Positions 8,209-17,317 are shown, counted from the first letter of the stretch. The stretch is DNA of 64,000 nt from Streptomyces sp. A1136 (GCF_004795055.1 NZ_SSBJ01000026.1:53197-117196), one strand, 5' to 3'. The notes: generated by a model from the letters alone, not told the origin. Numbers and translations are program-made.

Positions 8209-8858
8209 CCCCACGACCGCGCGCCTTGGCGGCCCTCGACCGTTTCAACGCCGCCCACCCCTGGGACCACAACGCCCACTACCACCGGTGGATCCTGCGC
8301 CAGGTGCCGAAGCGGTGCGCGCGGGCACTGGACATCGGCTGCGGCAGCGGCGAGTTGGCCGGGCTCCTGGCCACCCGGGCCCAGACGGTGATCGGGATCG
8401 ACGCCGACCCCACGATCGTCGCCCTGGCCCGCGCGACGGCCCCGGCGGAAGGCCGGATGTCCTTCGTCACCGGCGACGCGCTGACGGCGGTACCGCGCGG
8501 CCCGTACGACATCGTCACCTGCGTCGCCGCCGTCCACCACATGCCCTTCGGCCGGGCGCTGAACCTCTTCCGCCACCACCTCGCTCCCGGCGGGACCCTG
8601 GTGGTCGTCGGCGTGGCGCGGGCCGACACCGTCGGCGACCACCTGATGGGCGCCCTCTCGATCCCGCTGAACGCCGCCGTCGGTTGGCTGCGAAACCGCG
8701 GCCGCCCGGCGCCCCGGCCAGCCGCGATGACGGCTCGGACCCGCCCGCCCGTGATGACCTTCGCCGAGATCGGCGACCAAGTCGGCGCCGCCCTGCCCGG
8801 CGCCCGCCTGCGACGGCGTCTGTTCTGGCGGTACACGCTCGTGTGGCACGCGCCCTAG
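8205..8858 (+). CDS. Class I SAM-dependent methyltransferase
   Basis: A 217-residue methyltransferase. The SAM-binding glycine motif is ALDIGCGSGELAGLLA, followed by the acidic IGIDADP strand end and the TCVAAVHHMPF motif. The N-terminus RALAALDRFNAAHPWDHNAHYHRWIL is typical of small-molecule methyltransferases of the UbiE-like type. The ATG overlaps the MFS stop codon (ATGA), so translation is probably coupled. It may modify the compound exported by the MFS protein, but this is only context. Confidence 0.9.
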   Translation: MTPRPRALAALDRFNAAHPWDHNAHYHRWILRQVPKRCARALDIGCGSGELAGLLATRAQTVIGIDADPTIVALARATAPAEGRMSFVTGDALTAVPRGPYDIVTCVAAVHHMPFGRALNLFRHHLAPGGTLVVVGVARADTVGDHLMGALSIPLNAAVGWLRNRGRPAPRPAAMTARTRPPVMTFAEIGDQVGAALPGARLRRRLFWRYTLVWHAP

Positions 8859-8887
8859 GACTCAAGCCCACCCGTGCCCGGTAGGGC

Positions 8888-9241
8888 TCAGCCCGCCGGC
8901 GTCGTGGACTTGAGGGTGCCGTCCGGGGCCGCCAGGAGGACCGGGGTATCCGGGCCGCCGAGGTCGCGGACGGCCGCGCGGTCCGCGTCGGCCGGGACGT
9001 CCGCCGCGCTCACCACGGCGGCGGCCTCCAGGGACCGCGCCCCGCTGGCCACCGCCATCGCGACCGCCGTGCGCAGCGCGCTCAGCTTGAGGGAGTCCAG
9101 CTCCACGGTCCCGGCCACGTACGTGCGGCCCGTCTCGTCGCGCACCGCCGCGCCCTCCGGCACGCCGTTGCGGGCGCGGGCGCTGCGCGCCAGTGTGATG
9201 ATCTTGGTGTCCTCGGGGTCGATCCCGGTGTTGTCGCTCAT
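8888..9241 (-). CDS. Cytidine-deaminase-like protein lacking zinc motifs
   Basis: A 117-residue protein, MSDNTGIDPEDTKIITLARSARA..., like the small proteins called cytidine deaminase beside era and the CBS/ybeY genes in Streptomyces. The pattern ARNGVPEGAAVRDETGRTYVAGTV fits the first strands of the deaminase fold. However, the CxAE/HxAE zinc motif is replaced by LSALRTAVAMAV and no PCxxC motif follows. The catalytic residues are therefore absent and deaminase activity is not expected. It may be a structural or regulatory derivative. It is encoded in the same direction as the YjbR-like gene upstream, 68 bp away. Confidence 0.8.
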   Translation of the reverse strand: MSDNTGIDPEDTKIITLARSARARNGVPEGAAVRDETGRTYVAGTVELDSLKLSALRTAVAMAVASGARSLEAAAVVSAADVPADADRAAVRDLGGPDTPVLLAAPDGTLKSTTPAG

Positions 9242-9309
9242 GGGCGAAAGCATAGGGAGCGCCCGGGCGGGCCCGGGGGACGGCCCCGCCGGGCCGCCGC
9301 CCCCACGGC

Positions 9310-9663
9310 TCAGGGCCGGTCCAGCCGCAACCGCTCGGCCTTGGGCAGCCCGGCGACGACCAGGTCGTACGAGTCCTCCACCAGCTCCCGGACCATCTCG
9401 TCCGGCAGCCCGGCGACCGTCACCGTGTTCCAGTGCCGCTTGTTCATGTGCCAGCCCGGAACGATCGCCTCGTACTCCGCCCGCAGCCGCACCGCCGCCT
9501 CCGGCTCGCACTTGAGGTTGATCTTCAACGGTTCGGCGTCCAGCGCCGTCAGCGCGAACACCTTGCCGAGCACCTTGAACACCGAGGTCTCCGGCGTGAA
9601 GGGGAACTCCTCCACCGCCGCGTTGAAGCCCAGACAGAAGGCGCGCAGCTCCGCGGGGGTCAT
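9310..9663 (-). CDS. MmcQ/YjbR family protein
   Basis: A 117-residue protein with the MmcQ/YjbR (CyaY-like fold) pattern: FCLGFNAAVEEFPFTPETSVFKVLGKVFALT, LKINLKCEPEAAVRLRAEYEAIVPGWHMNKRHWNTV and a C-terminal ELVEDSYDLVVAGLP. The family is associated with DNA binding, but its biochemical role is poorly defined. Its ATG overlaps the stop of the upstream CBS/CNNM gene (ATGA), so it is the last cistron of the phoH-ybeY-CNNM set. Confidence 0.92.
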   Translation of the reverse strand: MTPAELRAFCLGFNAAVEEFPFTPETSVFKVLGKVFALTALDAEPLKINLKCEPEAAVRLRAEYEAIVPGWHMNKRHWNTVTVAGLPDEMVRELVEDSYDLVVAGLPKAERLRLDRP

Positions 9664-10970
9664 TCGGGCACCTCCACGCCCTCGTCCGGCTCCATCACCA
9701 CGGGCTCCACCAACACCGTCACGATCTTGTTCCGGCGGCCGGCCGGGGATTCGGCCGTCAGCCGCAGCGGCCGCCCGTCGGGCAGCTCCACCACGGCCGA
9801 CGCGCCCGCGATCGGCACCCGGCCCAGCGCCTTGGCGAGCAGGCCGCCGACCGTCTCCACGTCCTCGTCGTCGAAGGCCTCGACCTTGAACAGCTCCCCG
9901 AGGTCGGTGATGTCGAGGCGGGCGGTGACCCGGTACCGGTCGTCGCCGAGCTCCTCGACCGGCGGGAGTTCGCGGTCGTACTCGTCGGTGATCTCGCCGA
10001 CGATCTCCTCCAGGATGTCCTCGATCGTCACGATGCCCGCCGTACCTCCGTACTCGTCGATGACGACGGCCACGTGGTTGCGCACCGACTGCATCTCGCG
10101 GAGCAGGTCGCCGGCGTTCTTGGTGTCGGGCACGAAGACGGCCGGCCGTATGGCCGTCGAGACGAGGTCGGACTCCGCCTCCCGGCTGATGTGCGTCTTG
10201 CGGACGAGGTCCTTCAGGTAGACGATCCCGACGATGTCGTCCTCGTTCTCCCCGGTCACCGGGATACGCGAGAAGCCCGAGCGCAGCGCGAGCGTCGTCG
10301 CCTGGCGCACCGTCTTGTACCGCTCGATGCAGACCAGGTCGGTGCGGGGCACCATCACCTCGCGCACGAGGGTGTCGCCGAGTTCGAAGACCTGGTGCAC
10401 CATCCGACGCTCGTCGTCCTCGATCAACGATTCCTTCTCCGCCAGGTCCACCATGGCCCGCAGCTCGGCCTCGGAGGCGAACGGTCCCTTGCGGAAGCCC
10501 TTGCCCGGGGTGAGCGCGTTGCCGAGGAGGATCAGCAGCTGCGGGATCGGCCCCATGACCCGGGCCAGCGGGACGAGCACGTACGCGGCCGCGGTCGCCG
10601 TGTTCAGCGGGTGCTGACGGCCGATGGTGCGCGGGGACACCCCCACCGCCACGTACGACACCAGCACCATCACGGCGATGGCCACGAGCAGCGCGGTCCA
10701 GTTCTCGCCGAACTCGTCCAGGCACACGTAGGTGACGAGCACGCCCGCCGCCATCTCACAGGTGACCCGGACGAGCAGCGCCACATTGACGTAGCGGGTC
10801 GGGTCCCCGGTGACCTGCGCCAGCTTGGCACTGCCGCGCCGGCCCTCCCGTACGGCCTGCTCGGCGCGGAAGCTGGAGACGCGGGCGATCCCGGACTCCG
10901 CGCAGGCCGCGAACCACGCCACGACGACCAGCAGCACCGCGCCGCTGATCAGCTGCGGTGCGCCGGTCAC
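9660..10970 (-). CDS. CNNM/hemolysin C-type membrane protein with CBS domains
   Basis: A 436-residue protein. Residues 1-160 hold the CNNM (DUF21) membrane domain with about four hydrophobic segments, starting LISGAVLLVVVAWFAACAES. Residues about 210-330 contain two CBS domains, with VPRTDLVCIERYKTVRQATTLA and SRIPVTGENEDDIVGIVYLKD. The C-terminal CorC_HlyC domain includes VVIDEYGGTAGIVTIEDILEEIVGEI. Homologues are linked to magnesium or other divalent-ion efflux. The GTG start overlaps the ybeY stop (GTGA) and its own stop overlaps the YjbR-like gene. Confidence 0.94.
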   Translation of the reverse strand: MTGAPQLISGAVLLVVVAWFAACAESGIARVSSFRAEQAVREGRRGSAKLAQVTGDPTRYVNVALLVRVTCEMAAGVLVTYVCLDEFGENWTALLVAIAVMVLVSYVAVGVSPRTIGRQHPLNTATAAAYVLVPLARVMGPIPQLLILLGNALTPGKGFRKGPFASEAELRAMVDLAEKESLIEDDERRMVHQVFELGDTLVREVMVPRTDLVCIERYKTVRQATTLALRSGFSRIPVTGENEDDIVGIVYLKDLVRKTHISREAESDLVSTAIRPAVFVPDTKNAGDLLREMQSVRNHVAVVIDEYGGTAGIVTIEDILEEIVGEITDEYDRELPPVEELGDDRYRVTARLDITDLGELFKVEAFDDEDVETVGGLLAKALGRVPIAGASAVVELPDGRPLRLTAESPAGRRNKIVTVLVEPVVMEPDEGVEVPE

Positions 10971-11464
10971 GAGACGGTGGGGGCGGGGGACGGGCCGGTC
11001 AGGCCGCGCTCACCGCGCCAGCCGTCGACGATGGCCGCCTGGAGGCCGAACATCTCGGCCTTCTCGTCCGGCTCCTCGTGGTCGTACCCGAGCAGGTGCA
11101 GCACCCCGTGGACGGTCAGGAGCTGGAGCTCCTCGTCCATGGAGTGCCGCGTCGGCGCTTCCTCGCCCTGCCGCTTGGCGACTTCCGGGCACAGCACGAT
11201 GTCGCCGAGGAGCCCCTGCGGGGGCTCCTCGTCGTCCTTCGCCGGGGGACGCAGTTCGTCCATCGGGAAGGACATGACGTCGGTGGGTCCGGGCAGGTCC
11301 ATCCACTGGATGTGGAGCTGCTCCATCGCCTCCTCGTCGACGACGATGACGGACAGCTCGGACAGCGGGTGGATCCGCATGCGGGTGAGCGCGTAGCGGG
11401 CGATGTCGAGGACCGCCTGCTCGTCGACCTCGATCCCGGACTCGTTGTTGACGTCGATCGACAT
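10967..11464 (-). CDS. ybeY: Endoribonuclease YbeY (rRNA maturation)
   Basis: A metal-dependent endoribonuclease involved in 16S rRNA 3'-end maturation and ribosome quality control. The 165-residue protein has the signature HGVLHLLGYDHEEPDEKAEM, whose three histidines bind zinc, and the upstream PTDVMSFPMDE motif. It lies 13 bp downstream of phoH and overlaps the CNNM gene by 4 bp, the conserved arrangement in actinobacteria. Confidence 0.97.
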   Translation of the reverse strand: MSIDVNNESGIEVDEQAVLDIARYALTRMRIHPLSELSVIVVDEEAMEQLHIQWMDLPGPTDVMSFPMDELRPPAKDDEEPPQGLLGDIVLCPEVAKRQGEEAPTRHSMDEELQLLTVHGVLHLLGYDHEEPDEKAEMFGLQAAIVDGWRGERGLTGPSPAPTVS

Positions 11465-11477
11465 GGTGCGCTGAGTT

Positions 11478-12536
11478 CTACTTCCGCTGGTAGCCGTTCC
11501 GGGACTGGGGGGAGTCCTGGCTGTCGTCGTACTTCTCGTACGCGTCGACGATACGGCCGACCAGCTTGTGCCGGACGACATCCTCGGAGGTGAGCCGTGA
11601 GAAGTGGATGTCCGGCACCCCGTCGAGGATCCGCTGCACCTCGCGCAGGCCGCTCTTGGCGCCGCCCGGCAGGTCGATCTGCGTGATGTCACCGGTCACG
11701 ACGATCTTCGAATCGAAGCCGAGCCGGGTCAGGAACATCTTCATCTGCTCGGCGGTGGTGTTCTGCGCCTCGTCGAGCACGACGAAGGCGTCATTGAGGG
11801 TGCGACCGCGCATGTACGCGAGCGGGGCCACCTCGATGGTGCCGGCGGCCATCAGGCGCGGGATGGAGTCCGGGTCGAGCATGTCGTGCAGGGCGTCGTA
11901 CAGCGGACGCAGGTACGGGTCGATCTTGTCGAACAGGGTGCCCGGCAGGAAGCCGAGGCGCTCGCCGGCCTCGACGGCGGGGCGGGTCAGGATGATCCGG
12001 CTGACCTGCTTGGACTGGAGCGCCTGGACCGCCTTGGCCATCGCGAGGTACGTCTTGCCGGTACCGGCCGGGCCGATGCCGAAGACGATGGTGTTCTTGT
12101 CGATCGCGTCCACGTAACGCTTCTGGTTGAGCGTCTTGGGACGGATGGTCCGACCCCGGCTGGAGAGGATGTTCTGGGTGAGCACCTCGGCCGGTGTCTC
12201 TTCGTGGCCGCCGTCGCCGCCGTTGGCCTTGCCGTTGGCCTTGAGCATGGCGATCGAGCGTTCCACTGCGTCCTCCGTCATCGACTGCCCGGTGCGGAGC
12301 ACCAGCATCATCTCGTCGAACAGGCGCTGGATCAGGGCGACTTCCACCGCGTCGCCGATCGCGCTGACCTGATTGCCCCGAACATGGATGTCGGCCTTCG
12401 GGAAGGCCTTTTCGATGACGCGAAGCAGGGCGTCACCGGAGCCCAGCACGGTCACCATCGGGTGCGTGGCCGGAACGGTGAAGTGGGCTCGCGCCTGCCC
12501 CGGCGCTGGGGTACGGGCTGTCGGTGTCTGAGTCAT
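11478..12536 (-). CDS. phoH: PhoH family protein (PhoH-like ATPase)
   Basis: A 352-residue cytosolic ATPase. Walker A is FGIGPAGTGKTYLAMAKAVQ, Walker B is AFVVLDEAQNTTAEQMKMFL and sensor-type motif is KIVVTGDITQIDLP. The N-terminal part has KH-like sequence (HIHVRGNQVSAIG region), consistent with an RNA-related role. It is the first gene of the phoH-ybeY-CNNM-YjbR set. The ATG at 12534-12536 gives MTQTPTARTPAPGQ; an ATG nine codons upstream (MRRPQCRP) is an alternative. Confidence 0.95.
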   Translation of the reverse strand: MTQTPTARTPAPGQARAHFTVPATHPMVTVLGSGDALLRVIEKAFPKADIHVRGNQVSAIGDAVEVALIQRLFDEMMLVLRTGQSMTEDAVERSIAMLKANGKANGGDGGHEETPAEVLTQNILSSRGRTIRPKTLNQKRYVDAIDKNTIVFGIGPAGTGKTYLAMAKAVQALQSKQVSRIILTRPAVEAGERLGFLPGTLFDKIDPYLRPLYDALHDMLDPDSIPRLMAAGTIEVAPLAYMRGRTLNDAFVVLDEAQNTTAEQMKMFLTRLGFDSKIVVTGDITQIDLPGGAKSGLREVQRILDGVPDIHFSRLTSEDVVRHKLVGRIVDAYEKYDDSQDSPQSRNGYQRK

Positions 12537-12709
12537 GGGCCGGCACTGTGGCCTGCGCATACCTCCCACTGAGGGGTCGCGCCGATCGTCGACCTCCGGA
12601 CTACCAAGGGTACGACTCCCCGGCGCCATCCCCGAGGGCTTTTCCGTCGCGCCCGTCCCGCGGCGCCCCGGGCCGCCGCGCAGGCGCCGGGCCCGGCCGC
12701 GACACCCGG

Positions 12710-13807
12710 CTACAGGGACGGCCGGAACCCGATGGTCGGGACGGCCCGACGGCGGGGGCCGGGCGGCGCGCCCGGCGGGACCAGGGCGTCCAGGAAGGCG
12801 TAGCGGTCGCGCAGACTCTCCGGGGCGGCGCGCCACCAGTGGGAGACCTCCGGCCAGCCCGGGGCCGACAGGGAACCGCCGAACTCCTGCACCGACAGGG
12901 CCGCCGTGAGTCCGGCGAACGCCAGCCGGTCCGCCAGCGGCCACCCGGCCAGGGTGCCCGTGACGAAACCCGCCACGAACACGTCACCGGCTCCCGTCGG
13001 GTCCAGCGCGTCGACCGTGATCCCGGGGACCTCCGCCGTCTCCCCGGTGCGGCCGTCCACCGCGCAGGAGCCGTCCGCGCCCATGGTCACCACCGCGACC
13101 GGCACCTTCTCCGCCAGCGCCCGGGCCGCCGCGCGCGGGCAGTCGGTCCGGGTGTACCGCATGGCCTCGCCGGCGTTCGGCAGGAAGGCCTCGCAGTGCC
13201 CCAGGTCCGCCAGCGCCCCGAGGTCCCAGCGACCGCTCTCGTCCCAGCCCACGTCGGCGAAGACCCGTGACCCCTGCCGGGCCGCCTGCGCGATCCACTC
13301 CTCGCCCGCGCCCGGGCCCAGCGAGGCCACGGCCGCCCGGGCGCGCGGCGGGCACTGCGGGAACCGGCCGGGGCCCGCCGGGAGCGGGGCCTCGTGCCCG
13401 TGGGAGACCATCGTGCGCTCGCCCTCGTACGCCATGGAGACGGTGACGGGGCTGTGCCAGCCGGGGATCTTGCGGGACATCGACAGGTCGATGCCCTCGC
13501 CCTGTTCCAGCGCGTCCCAGCAGTACTCGCCGTAGTGGTCGTCGCCGAAGGCCGCGGCCAGCGATGTCCGCAGGCCGAGGCGGGCCAGCGCGGCGGCCAT
13601 GTTGGCGACTCCGCCGGGGCTGGAGCCCATGCCGCGCGCCCACGACTCCGTACCGCGGACGGGGGCCGAGTCGAGGCCCGTGAAGATGATGTCGAGGAAG
13701 ACGGTGCCGGTGAGGAAGACGTCGCAGCCCGGTTCCTGGGGATCGCGCACCGGACCGAGCGGGTCCAGTCTCGATTCGCGGCTGGTGCGGCTGTCCCGAC
13801 TGATCAC
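12710..13807 (-). CDS. PfkB family carbohydrate kinase
   Basis: A ribokinase-type sugar kinase of about 365 residues. The C-terminal PfkB signature DALDPTGAGDVFVAGFVTGT holds the catalytic aspartate and anion hole, and the N-terminal part has GMGSSPGGVANMAAALARLG for substrate binding. ATP site elements VAVVTMGADGSCAV are present. The start is the GTG at 13805-13807, 5 nt after GGGGAG; longer starts add an unrelated arginine-rich tail. The sugar cannot be named from sequence. It stands alone between phoH and rnz. Confidence 0.9.
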   Translation of the reverse strand: MISRDSRTSRESRLDPLGPVRDPQEPGCDVFLTGTVFLDIIFTGLDSAPVRGTESWARGMGSSPGGVANMAAALARLGLRTSLAAAFGDDHYGEYCWDALEQGEGIDLSMSRKIPGWHSPVTVSMAYEGERTMVSHGHEAPLPAGPGRFPQCPPRARAAVASLGPGAGEEWIAQAARQGSRVFADVGWDESGRWDLGALADLGHCEAFLPNAGEAMRYTRTDCPRAAARALAEKVPVAVVTMGADGSCAVDGRTGETAEVPGITVDALDPTGAGDVFVAGFVTGTLAGWPLADRLAFAGLTAALSVQEFGGSLSAPGWPEVSHWWRAAPESLRDRYAFLDALVPPGAPPGPRRRAVPTIGFRPSL

Positions 13808-13967
13808 GTGTGCTCCCCGTTTCCTGTGTGCGCCCGAGGTGGACGGTTCGCCGCGCCCGGGCCCGCGGCGGACAGCCGTCGTGGATGCCCGGACGCGGAC
13901 GCACCGAAACCAAGTGTGACCCACGTCACCACGCGGGCGCTCGGATTCGGCCGGAACCCGCCCCCCG

Positions 13968-14873
13968 CTACCCGCGCTTCGGGAGCGGAACCCGTACGAG
14001 GTCAGCGGCGATCGTCAGTTCACCCTCGAAGCCGGCCGCCCGCGCCTGCCGTTCGAACTCGGCGGGGTCGGGGTAGCGCTGCGAGAAGTGCGTCAGCACC
14101 AGGTGCCGGACTCCCGCGTCCTTGGCCACCCGCGCCGCCTGTCCGGCGGTGAGGTGGCCGTGGTCGACGGCGAGCGCCACGTCCTCGTCCAGGAACGTCG
14201 ACTCGATCACCAGCATGTCGCAGCCCTCCGCGAGCGCGTCCACGCCCGCGCACAGCCGGGTGTCCATCACGAAGGCGAACCGCTGCCCCGGCCGGTGCTC
14301 GCTGACCTCGTCCAGACCGACGTCGCCCAGGCTGCCCTCGCGCCGGAGCCGGCCCACGTCCGGTCCCTTGATCCCGTGCCGCGCCAGCAGCTCCGGCACC
14401 ATCCGGCGCCCGTCCGGCTCGGTGATCCGGTAGCCGAAGGACTCCACCGGATGCGAGAGGCGCCGGGCCTCCAGGGTGTACGAGGGCCCGACCGCCAGTG
14501 TCCCGTCCTCGGCCACCGGCTCCTCGCGCAGCCGCACCGTCTCCCGGTAGGCGGTGGCGTAGCGGAGCCGGTCGAAGAACTTCTGTCCCGAGGCCGGGTA
14601 GTGCGCGCTGACGGGGTGCGGGACCTGGTCGAGGTTGATCCGCTGGATCACCCCGGCGAGGCCGAGGCTGTGGTCACCGTGGAAGTGGGTGACGCAGATC
14701 CGGTTGATGTCGTGCGCGGCGACCCCGGCGCGCAGCATCTGGCGCTGGGTGCCCTCGCCCGGGTCGAAGAGGATGCCCTCGCCGTCCCAGCGCAGCAGGT
14801 AGCCGTTGTGGTTACGGGCCCGGGTGGGGACCTGGCTTGCGGTCCCCAGGACCACGAACTCGCGTACGGACAC
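13968..14873 (-). CDS. rnz: Ribonuclease Z (tRNA 3' endonuclease)
   Basis: Removes 3' trailers from tRNA precursors. The 301-residue metallo-beta-lactamase-fold protein has THFHGDHSLG (H63, H65, D67, H68), the further ligands in FVMDTRLC and ESTFLDEDVALAVDHGHLTAGQAA, and LVLTHFSQRYPDP. Length fits the short RNase Z form. The start is GTG (14871-14873), only 3 bp after the HIT gene stop, so both are probably co-transcribed. Confidence 0.96.
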   Translation of the reverse strand: MSVREFVVLGTASQVPTRARNHNGYLLRWDGEGILFDPGEGTQRQMLRAGVAAHDINRICVTHFHGDHSLGLAGVIQRINLDQVPHPVSAHYPASGQKFFDRLRYATAYRETVRLREEPVAEDGTLAVGPSYTLEARRLSHPVESFGYRITEPDGRRMVPELLARHGIKGPDVGRLRREGSLGDVGLDEVSEHRPGQRFAFVMDTRLCAGVDALAEGCDMLVIESTFLDEDVALAVDHGHLTAGQAARVAKDAGVRHLVLTHFSQRYPDPAEFERQARAAGFEGELTIAADLVRVPLPKRG

Positions 14874-14876
14874 GTC

Positions 14877-15236
14877 TTATCCGGGGGGCCACTGGAGGCC
14901 GCGGCCGCCGAGGACGTGCGCGTGGGCGTGCCAGACGGTCTGGCCGGCGCCGGCGCCGGTGTTGAACACGATCCGGTAGCCGTGGTCGGCGATGCCCTCG
15001 GCGGCGGCGATCTGCCCGGCTTCGCGCAGCACGTCGGCGGCGAGCGTCGGCTCGGCGGCGGCCAGGGACGCGGCGTCGGGGTAGTGCGCCTTCGGGATGA
15101 CGAGGACGTGCGTGGGCGCCTGCGGGTTGATGTCCCGGAAGGCGACGGTCGTCTCGGACTCGCGGACGATCGTCGCCGGGATCTTCCCCTCCACGATCTT
15201 GCAGAACAGGCAGTCCGCCTGCGGTTCCCCGGCCAT
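14877..15236 (-). CDS. HIT family protein (histidine triad nucleotide-binding)
   Basis: A 119-residue HINT-type nucleotide phosphoramidase or hydrolase. The histidine triad is at residues 103-107 in VWHAHAHVLGGRGLQWPPG. The N-terminal DCLFCKIVEGKIPATIV gives the CxxC zinc site. The ATG MAGEPQADC lies 18 codons inside a longer open frame and is chosen for its family length. It sits directly before rnz and after rsmE. Confidence 0.95.
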   Translation of the reverse strand: MAGEPQADCLFCKIVEGKIPATIVRESETTVAFRDINPQAPTHVLVIPKAHYPDAASLAAAEPTLAADVLREAGQIAAAEGIADHGYRIVFNTGAGAGQTVWHAHAHVLGGRGLQWPPG

Positions 15237-15360
15237 TGCTGCGCCTCTCGTGACGTGCCTCGGTTCAAGACATCGGGTCGGTCGGGGCATCGTAACCGGC
15301 GCGGTGATCCACCGGCTCGCGACCGGTTCGATCCCCCGCCCCGGCGGGGGCGGGCCCGGC

Positions 15361-16104
15361 TCAGGACCAGCGGCCCGTCCGGGCCAGCAGGACCGCCGTC
15401 GCGGCCGTACCGGCGGTGGAGGTGCGCAGGACCGAGGGGCCCAGGCGGTACGGGTGGGCGCCGGCCGCCGCGAAGACGGCGAGTTCCTCGGGCGAGACCC
15501 CGCCCTCCGGGCCGACCACCAGGACGACGGAGCCGGCGGCGGGCAACGGGGCCGTGGCCAGGGCGTCCGAGGGGGTGTCGCGGTCCTCGTGCAGGACCAC
15601 GGCCAGGTCGGCGTCGGCCAGCAGCGCCGCCACCTGCTTCGTGGACAGGGCTTCGGCGACCTCGGGGAAGCGCACCCTACGGGACTGCTTGCCCGCCTCC
15701 CGGGCGGTGGCCCGCCACTTGGCGAGGGACTTGGCGCCCCGCTCGCCGCGCCACTGGGTGATGCACCGGGACGCCTGCCAGGGCACGATCGCGTCGACCC
15801 CGGTCTCGGTCATCGTCTCGACCGCGAGTTCGCCCCGGTCACCCTTGGGGAGCGCCTGTACGACGGTGATCCGCACGGCGGGCTCCGGCTCCTCGAAGAC
15901 CCCGGACACCGCGACGACCAGCCGGTCCTTGCCCTCCGCCGACTTCACGACGCCCTCGGCCCAGCGACCCCGGCCGTCGGTGAGGACCACGTCCTCGCCC
16001 GGGTTCAGCCGCTTGACGGACACCGCGTGTCGCCCCTCGGGGCCGTCCAGGGTGAACTCCGGCCCCGCGGGGACCTCCTCGACCACGAACACCGGGGCCG
16101 TCAT
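15361..16104 (-). CDS. rsmE: 16S rRNA (uracil1498-N3)-methyltransferase RsmE
   Basis: Methylates N3 of U1498 in 16S rRNA using SAM. The 247-residue SPOUT enzyme has an N-terminal PUA-like part (GPEGRHAVSVKRLNPGEDVVLTDG) and the SPOUT knot motifs ALPKGDRGELAVETMTETGV, VVLVVGPEGGVSPEEL and YRLGPSVLRTSTAG. Its ATG overlaps the stop of the nitronate-monooxygenase-like gene (ATGA). The order dnaJ2, NMO-like, rsmE, HIT is typical of Streptomyces. Confidence 0.96.
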   Translation of the reverse strand: MTAPVFVVEEVPAGPEFTLDGPEGRHAVSVKRLNPGEDVVLTDGRGRWAEGVVKSAEGKDRLVVAVSGVFEEPEPAVRITVVQALPKGDRGELAVETMTETGVDAIVPWQASRCITQWRGERGAKSLAKWRATAREAGKQSRRVRFPEVAEALSTKQVAALLADADLAVVLHEDRDTPSDALATAPLPAAGSVVLVVGPEGGVSPEELAVFAAAGAHPYRLGPSVLRTSTAGTAATAVLLARTGRWS

Positions 16105-17201
16105 GACGCTCTCCTCATCTGCATGACCTTCAACGCGTGCTGTGCGCCGACGACTTCCGCCGCGAGCACCTCCACCAGTTCCCCGGCCGGCAGCGCCCGC
16201 GCCAGCCGGTGCCCCTGCCCCGCCCACAGCGCCATGCCCTGCGGGTCGCCGGCGGCGGCCGCCGCCTTGCGCAGTCCCGAGGTCAGGTGGTGGACCTGCG
16301 GGTACGCGGCCGGGGCGTACGGGCCGTGCTCGCGCATGAAGCGGTTGACCAGGCACCGGGCGGGCCTGCCGGAGAAGGCCCGGGTGAGCTCGGTGTGCGG
16401 GAACAGCGGGTCTGTCAGCGCCCTCTTGTGCAGGGGGTCGGCGCCCGATTCCGGGCAGGGCAGGAAGGCCGTGCCGAGTTGGGCGGCCTCGGCGCCCGCC
16501 GCGAGCAACGCCGCGATCTGCGCCCCGCGCATCACCCCGCCCGCCGCGATGATGGGGAGGGCCACCGCCTCGCGTACCGCCGCGACGAGGACGAGCAGGC
16601 CGACGCCGGCCGTGCCGTCGGTCTCCGGGTCGTCGCGGTGGGTGCCCTGGTGACCGCCCGCCTCGACGCCCTGGACGCAGACCGCGTCGGCGCCCGCGGC
16701 CTGGGCGGTGCGGGCTTCGTCCACGGCGGTCACCGTGACGACGGTGTACGTACCCACCTCGCGGAGCCTGGTCAGGACGTCGGCCGGCGGGCAGCCGAAG
16801 GAGAAGGAGACCACCGGGACGGGGTCCTCCAGGAGGATGGCCAGTTTGGCGTCGTAACCGTCGTCGCAGGTGCCGAGGGTGTCGTCCGGCGCGAGGGACA
16901 CCTCGTACCAGGTCGCCTCGCCGGCCAGTTGTCCCCGGTAGGTCTCGACGGCCGCGGGGTCGACGTAGCCGGTCTGCGGCATGAACAGGTTGACGCCGAA
17001 GGGCCGCCGGGTGAGGGCGCGCACCTGCTTGATCTCCTGGTACATCCCGTCGGCGGTCTTGTAGCCGCCGGCCAGGAATCCGAGGCCGCCCGCCTCGCAC
17101 ACGGCGGCGGCGAGCGGCGGGCAGGAGGCACCGCCCGCCATGGGGGCCTGCACGATCGGGTACGGGGAGAGACCGTTCGGCGCGGTGGACATGCCCTGCA
17201 T
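16101..17201 (-). CDS. Nitronate monooxygenase-like FMN oxidoreductase
   Basis: A 366-residue TIM-barrel flavoprotein. Features are PIVQAPMAGGASCPPLAAAVCEAGGLGFLAGGYK at the N-terminus, the central AAGADAVCVQGVEAGGHQGTH with the conserved catalytic-region histidine, and the FMN-phosphate motif LPIIAAGGVMRGAQIAALLAAGAEAAQLGTAFL. These match class-I nitronate monooxygenase/2-nitropropane dioxygenase relatives. Two ATGs at 17201 and 17192 are possible starts. The stop overlaps rsmE. The physiological substrate is unknown. Confidence 0.9.
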   Translation of the reverse strand: MQGMSTAPNGLSPYPIVQAPMAGGASCPPLAAAVCEAGGLGFLAGGYKTADGMYQEIKQVRALTRRPFGVNLFMPQTGYVDPAAVETYRGQLAGEATWYEVSLAPDDTLGTCDDGYDAKLAILLEDPVPVVSFSFGCPPADVLTRLREVGTYTVVTVTAVDEARTAQAAGADAVCVQGVEAGGHQGTHRDDPETDGTAGVGLLVLVAAVREAVALPIIAAGGVMRGAQIAALLAAGAEAAQLGTAFLPCPESGADPLHKRALTDPLFPHTELTRAFSGRPARCLVNRFMREHGPYAPAAYPQVHHLTSGLRKAAAAAGDPQGMALWAGQGHRLARALPAGELVEVLAAEVVGAQHALKVMQMRRAS

Positions 17202-17317
17202 CGTGCCACGTCCGGCGCACCGGGCCGAATCACGGCATTCGCCTGGCATAGTCCGCTTCCCGGCGGCGGTCCGACGGCCGCCGCGAGACCTGCGCCGGCC
17301 CGGGTCCGCGACGGCAG

